Below are positions 5,152 to 5,783 of a stretch of 5,783 bases of DNA, one piece after another; the stretch's first letter is position 1; the number at the start of each line of letters is the position of its first letter. The notes under the pieces are model-generated. The model saw only the letters and a list, made by a program, of their open reading frames with translations, was not told where the DNA came from and searched no databases. Source of the DNA: Candidatus Methanocorpusculum equi (lineage in GTDB: Archaea > Halobacteriota > Methanomicrobia > Methanomicrobiales > Methanocorpusculaceae); contig JAGHSU010000065.1 in the NCBI GenBank assembly GCA_018065685.1, positions 1 through 5,783 on the forward strand, given 5' to 3'. The position numbers and the translations under genes were made by a program.

Positions 5152-5783
5152 TCAGTTCACAACCTTTTCTATTCTTCGTAATGCTTCTTTAATGTTTTCC
5201 TGTGATGCGGCATAGCTGAATCTGGCGTGACCCGCACCCATGCTTCCAAATGCCGTGCCCGGGGTGATGATGACATCGAATGCAACAATCTTTGCAACAG
5301 TATCTGCATCCATCCTCGGGAAGGCGTAAAATGCCCCGTCCGGCATGGCAATCTCAAATCCGAGGTCATTAAGGCCTCCAACCAGGAGGTTTCTTCGTGC
5401 CTCGTACTCTTGTTTCATCCGGGAAACCGAGCTCTGGTCTCCGGTGTAGGCTTCAAGAGCGGCATACTGCGCAATCGATGTGGGGCAGGCTGCCGCATAC
5501 TGCTGCACCTTGACCGCCTGGTTTATGATGTCTTTGTTTCCGGCCATAAACCCGATTCTCCACCCGGTCATTGCGTAGGTTTTGCTCGTCGCATTGACCG
5601 TTATGACGTTGTCGCCGAAGGTCGCTGCGGAGACGAACTTTACATCCCCGTAGCAGAACTTTTCATAGACCTCGTCAGAAATAATGGTAACTCCGTAGTC
5701 TGCGGCAGACTCGACAACTGCCTTTATGGTCTCAGGCGTTTCCACCATTCCTGTCGGGTTTGCCGGGCTGTTTAAGATCATCA
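5152..5783 (-). CDS. Class I PLP-dependent aminotransferase, aspartate aminotransferase-like (partial, 5' end outside window)
   Basis: The window holds the last 209 or so residues; the frame runs off the right edge, and the first Met seen (5781) is internal, not a start. Fold-type I aminotransferase motifs appear in order: N-S-P-A-N-P-T-G (PLP and substrate contact), S-D-E-V-Y-E-K-F (Asp pairing with the PLP ring nitrogen, and Tyr), N-A-T-S-K-T-Y-A-M-T-G-W-R-I-G (Schiff-base Lys and phosphate-binding Arg), P-G-T-A-F-G and A-R-F-S-Y-A (Arg for the substrate alpha-carboxylate). This resembles the archaeal aspartate/broad-specificity subgroup that moves amino groups to 2-oxoglutarate. The segment between F-P-R-M-D and T-P-G-T-A-F-G seems a few residues shorter than I would expect. 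It is the first visible gene of a two-gene unit with the M42 peptidase. Amino donor and acceptor cannot be fixed from this part. Confidence 0.93.
   Translation of the reverse strand, partial: MILNSPANPTGMVETPETIKAVVESAADYGVTIISDEVYEKFCYGDVKFVSAATFGDNVITVNATSKTYAMTGWRIGFMAGNKDIINQAVKVQQYAAACPTSIAQYAALEAYTGDQSSVSRMKQEYEARRNLLVGGLNDLGFEIAMPDGAFYAFPRMDADTVAKIVAFDVIITPGTAFGSMGAGHARFSYAASQENIKEALRRIEKVVN

Noticed and set aside
4555..5775. Plus-strand ORFs opposite the peptidase and aminotransferase
   Set aside because: They are antisense to well-defined enzyme genes and show no domain of their own.

Overview
The window most resembles the chromosome of a euryarchaeal methanogen, probably a Methanomicrobiales member close to Methanocorpusculum. 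This rests on remembered protein character, not a search. Supporting signs are a roughly 50% GC coding style, TATA-like boxes with oligo-T ends instead of bacterial -35/-10 promoters, a TET-type M42 peptidase, a full-length SerA with an ACT domain, and small secreted lipoproteins of a type I associate with these methanogens.

Layout. Positions 1-78 may hold the 3' end of an upstream gene. At 154-674 (+) lies a lipoprotein gene whose reading frame is broken one codon after its ATG. At 1699-2187 (+) lies an intact paralogue with almost the same promoter/start region. Between the two, on the minus strand, is a two-gene unit: a 49-residue protein at 1431-1580, too short for most ORF callers, followed by a GNAT acetyltransferase at 751-1305. 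The unit looks like a toxin-antitoxin module with an unusual small partner. Its two genes are separated by a 14-bp polypurine/polypyrimidine tandem repeat, across which the GNAT frame stays open.

The right half (2374-5783) is ordinary minus-strand metabolism. A class I aminotransferase, cut by the window edge, is followed after one base by an M42 aminopeptidase and then by a stem-loop terminator. Next comes a separately promoted D-3-phosphoglycerate dehydrogenase (serA), which converges on lipoprotein copy 2 over a short T/A-rich terminator region.

How the genes fit together. SerA commits 3-phosphoglycerate to serine, the aminotransferase moves amino groups between amino and keto acids, and the M42 enzyme trims peptides to free amino acids, so the right half has an amino-acid theme. 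The left half is accessory: duplicated lipoproteins with decaying ends around a candidate toxin-antitoxin unit. The most novel-looking part is 751-1720, which holds the small protein, the repeat, the GNAT gene and a divergent promoter region with a perfect palindrome.
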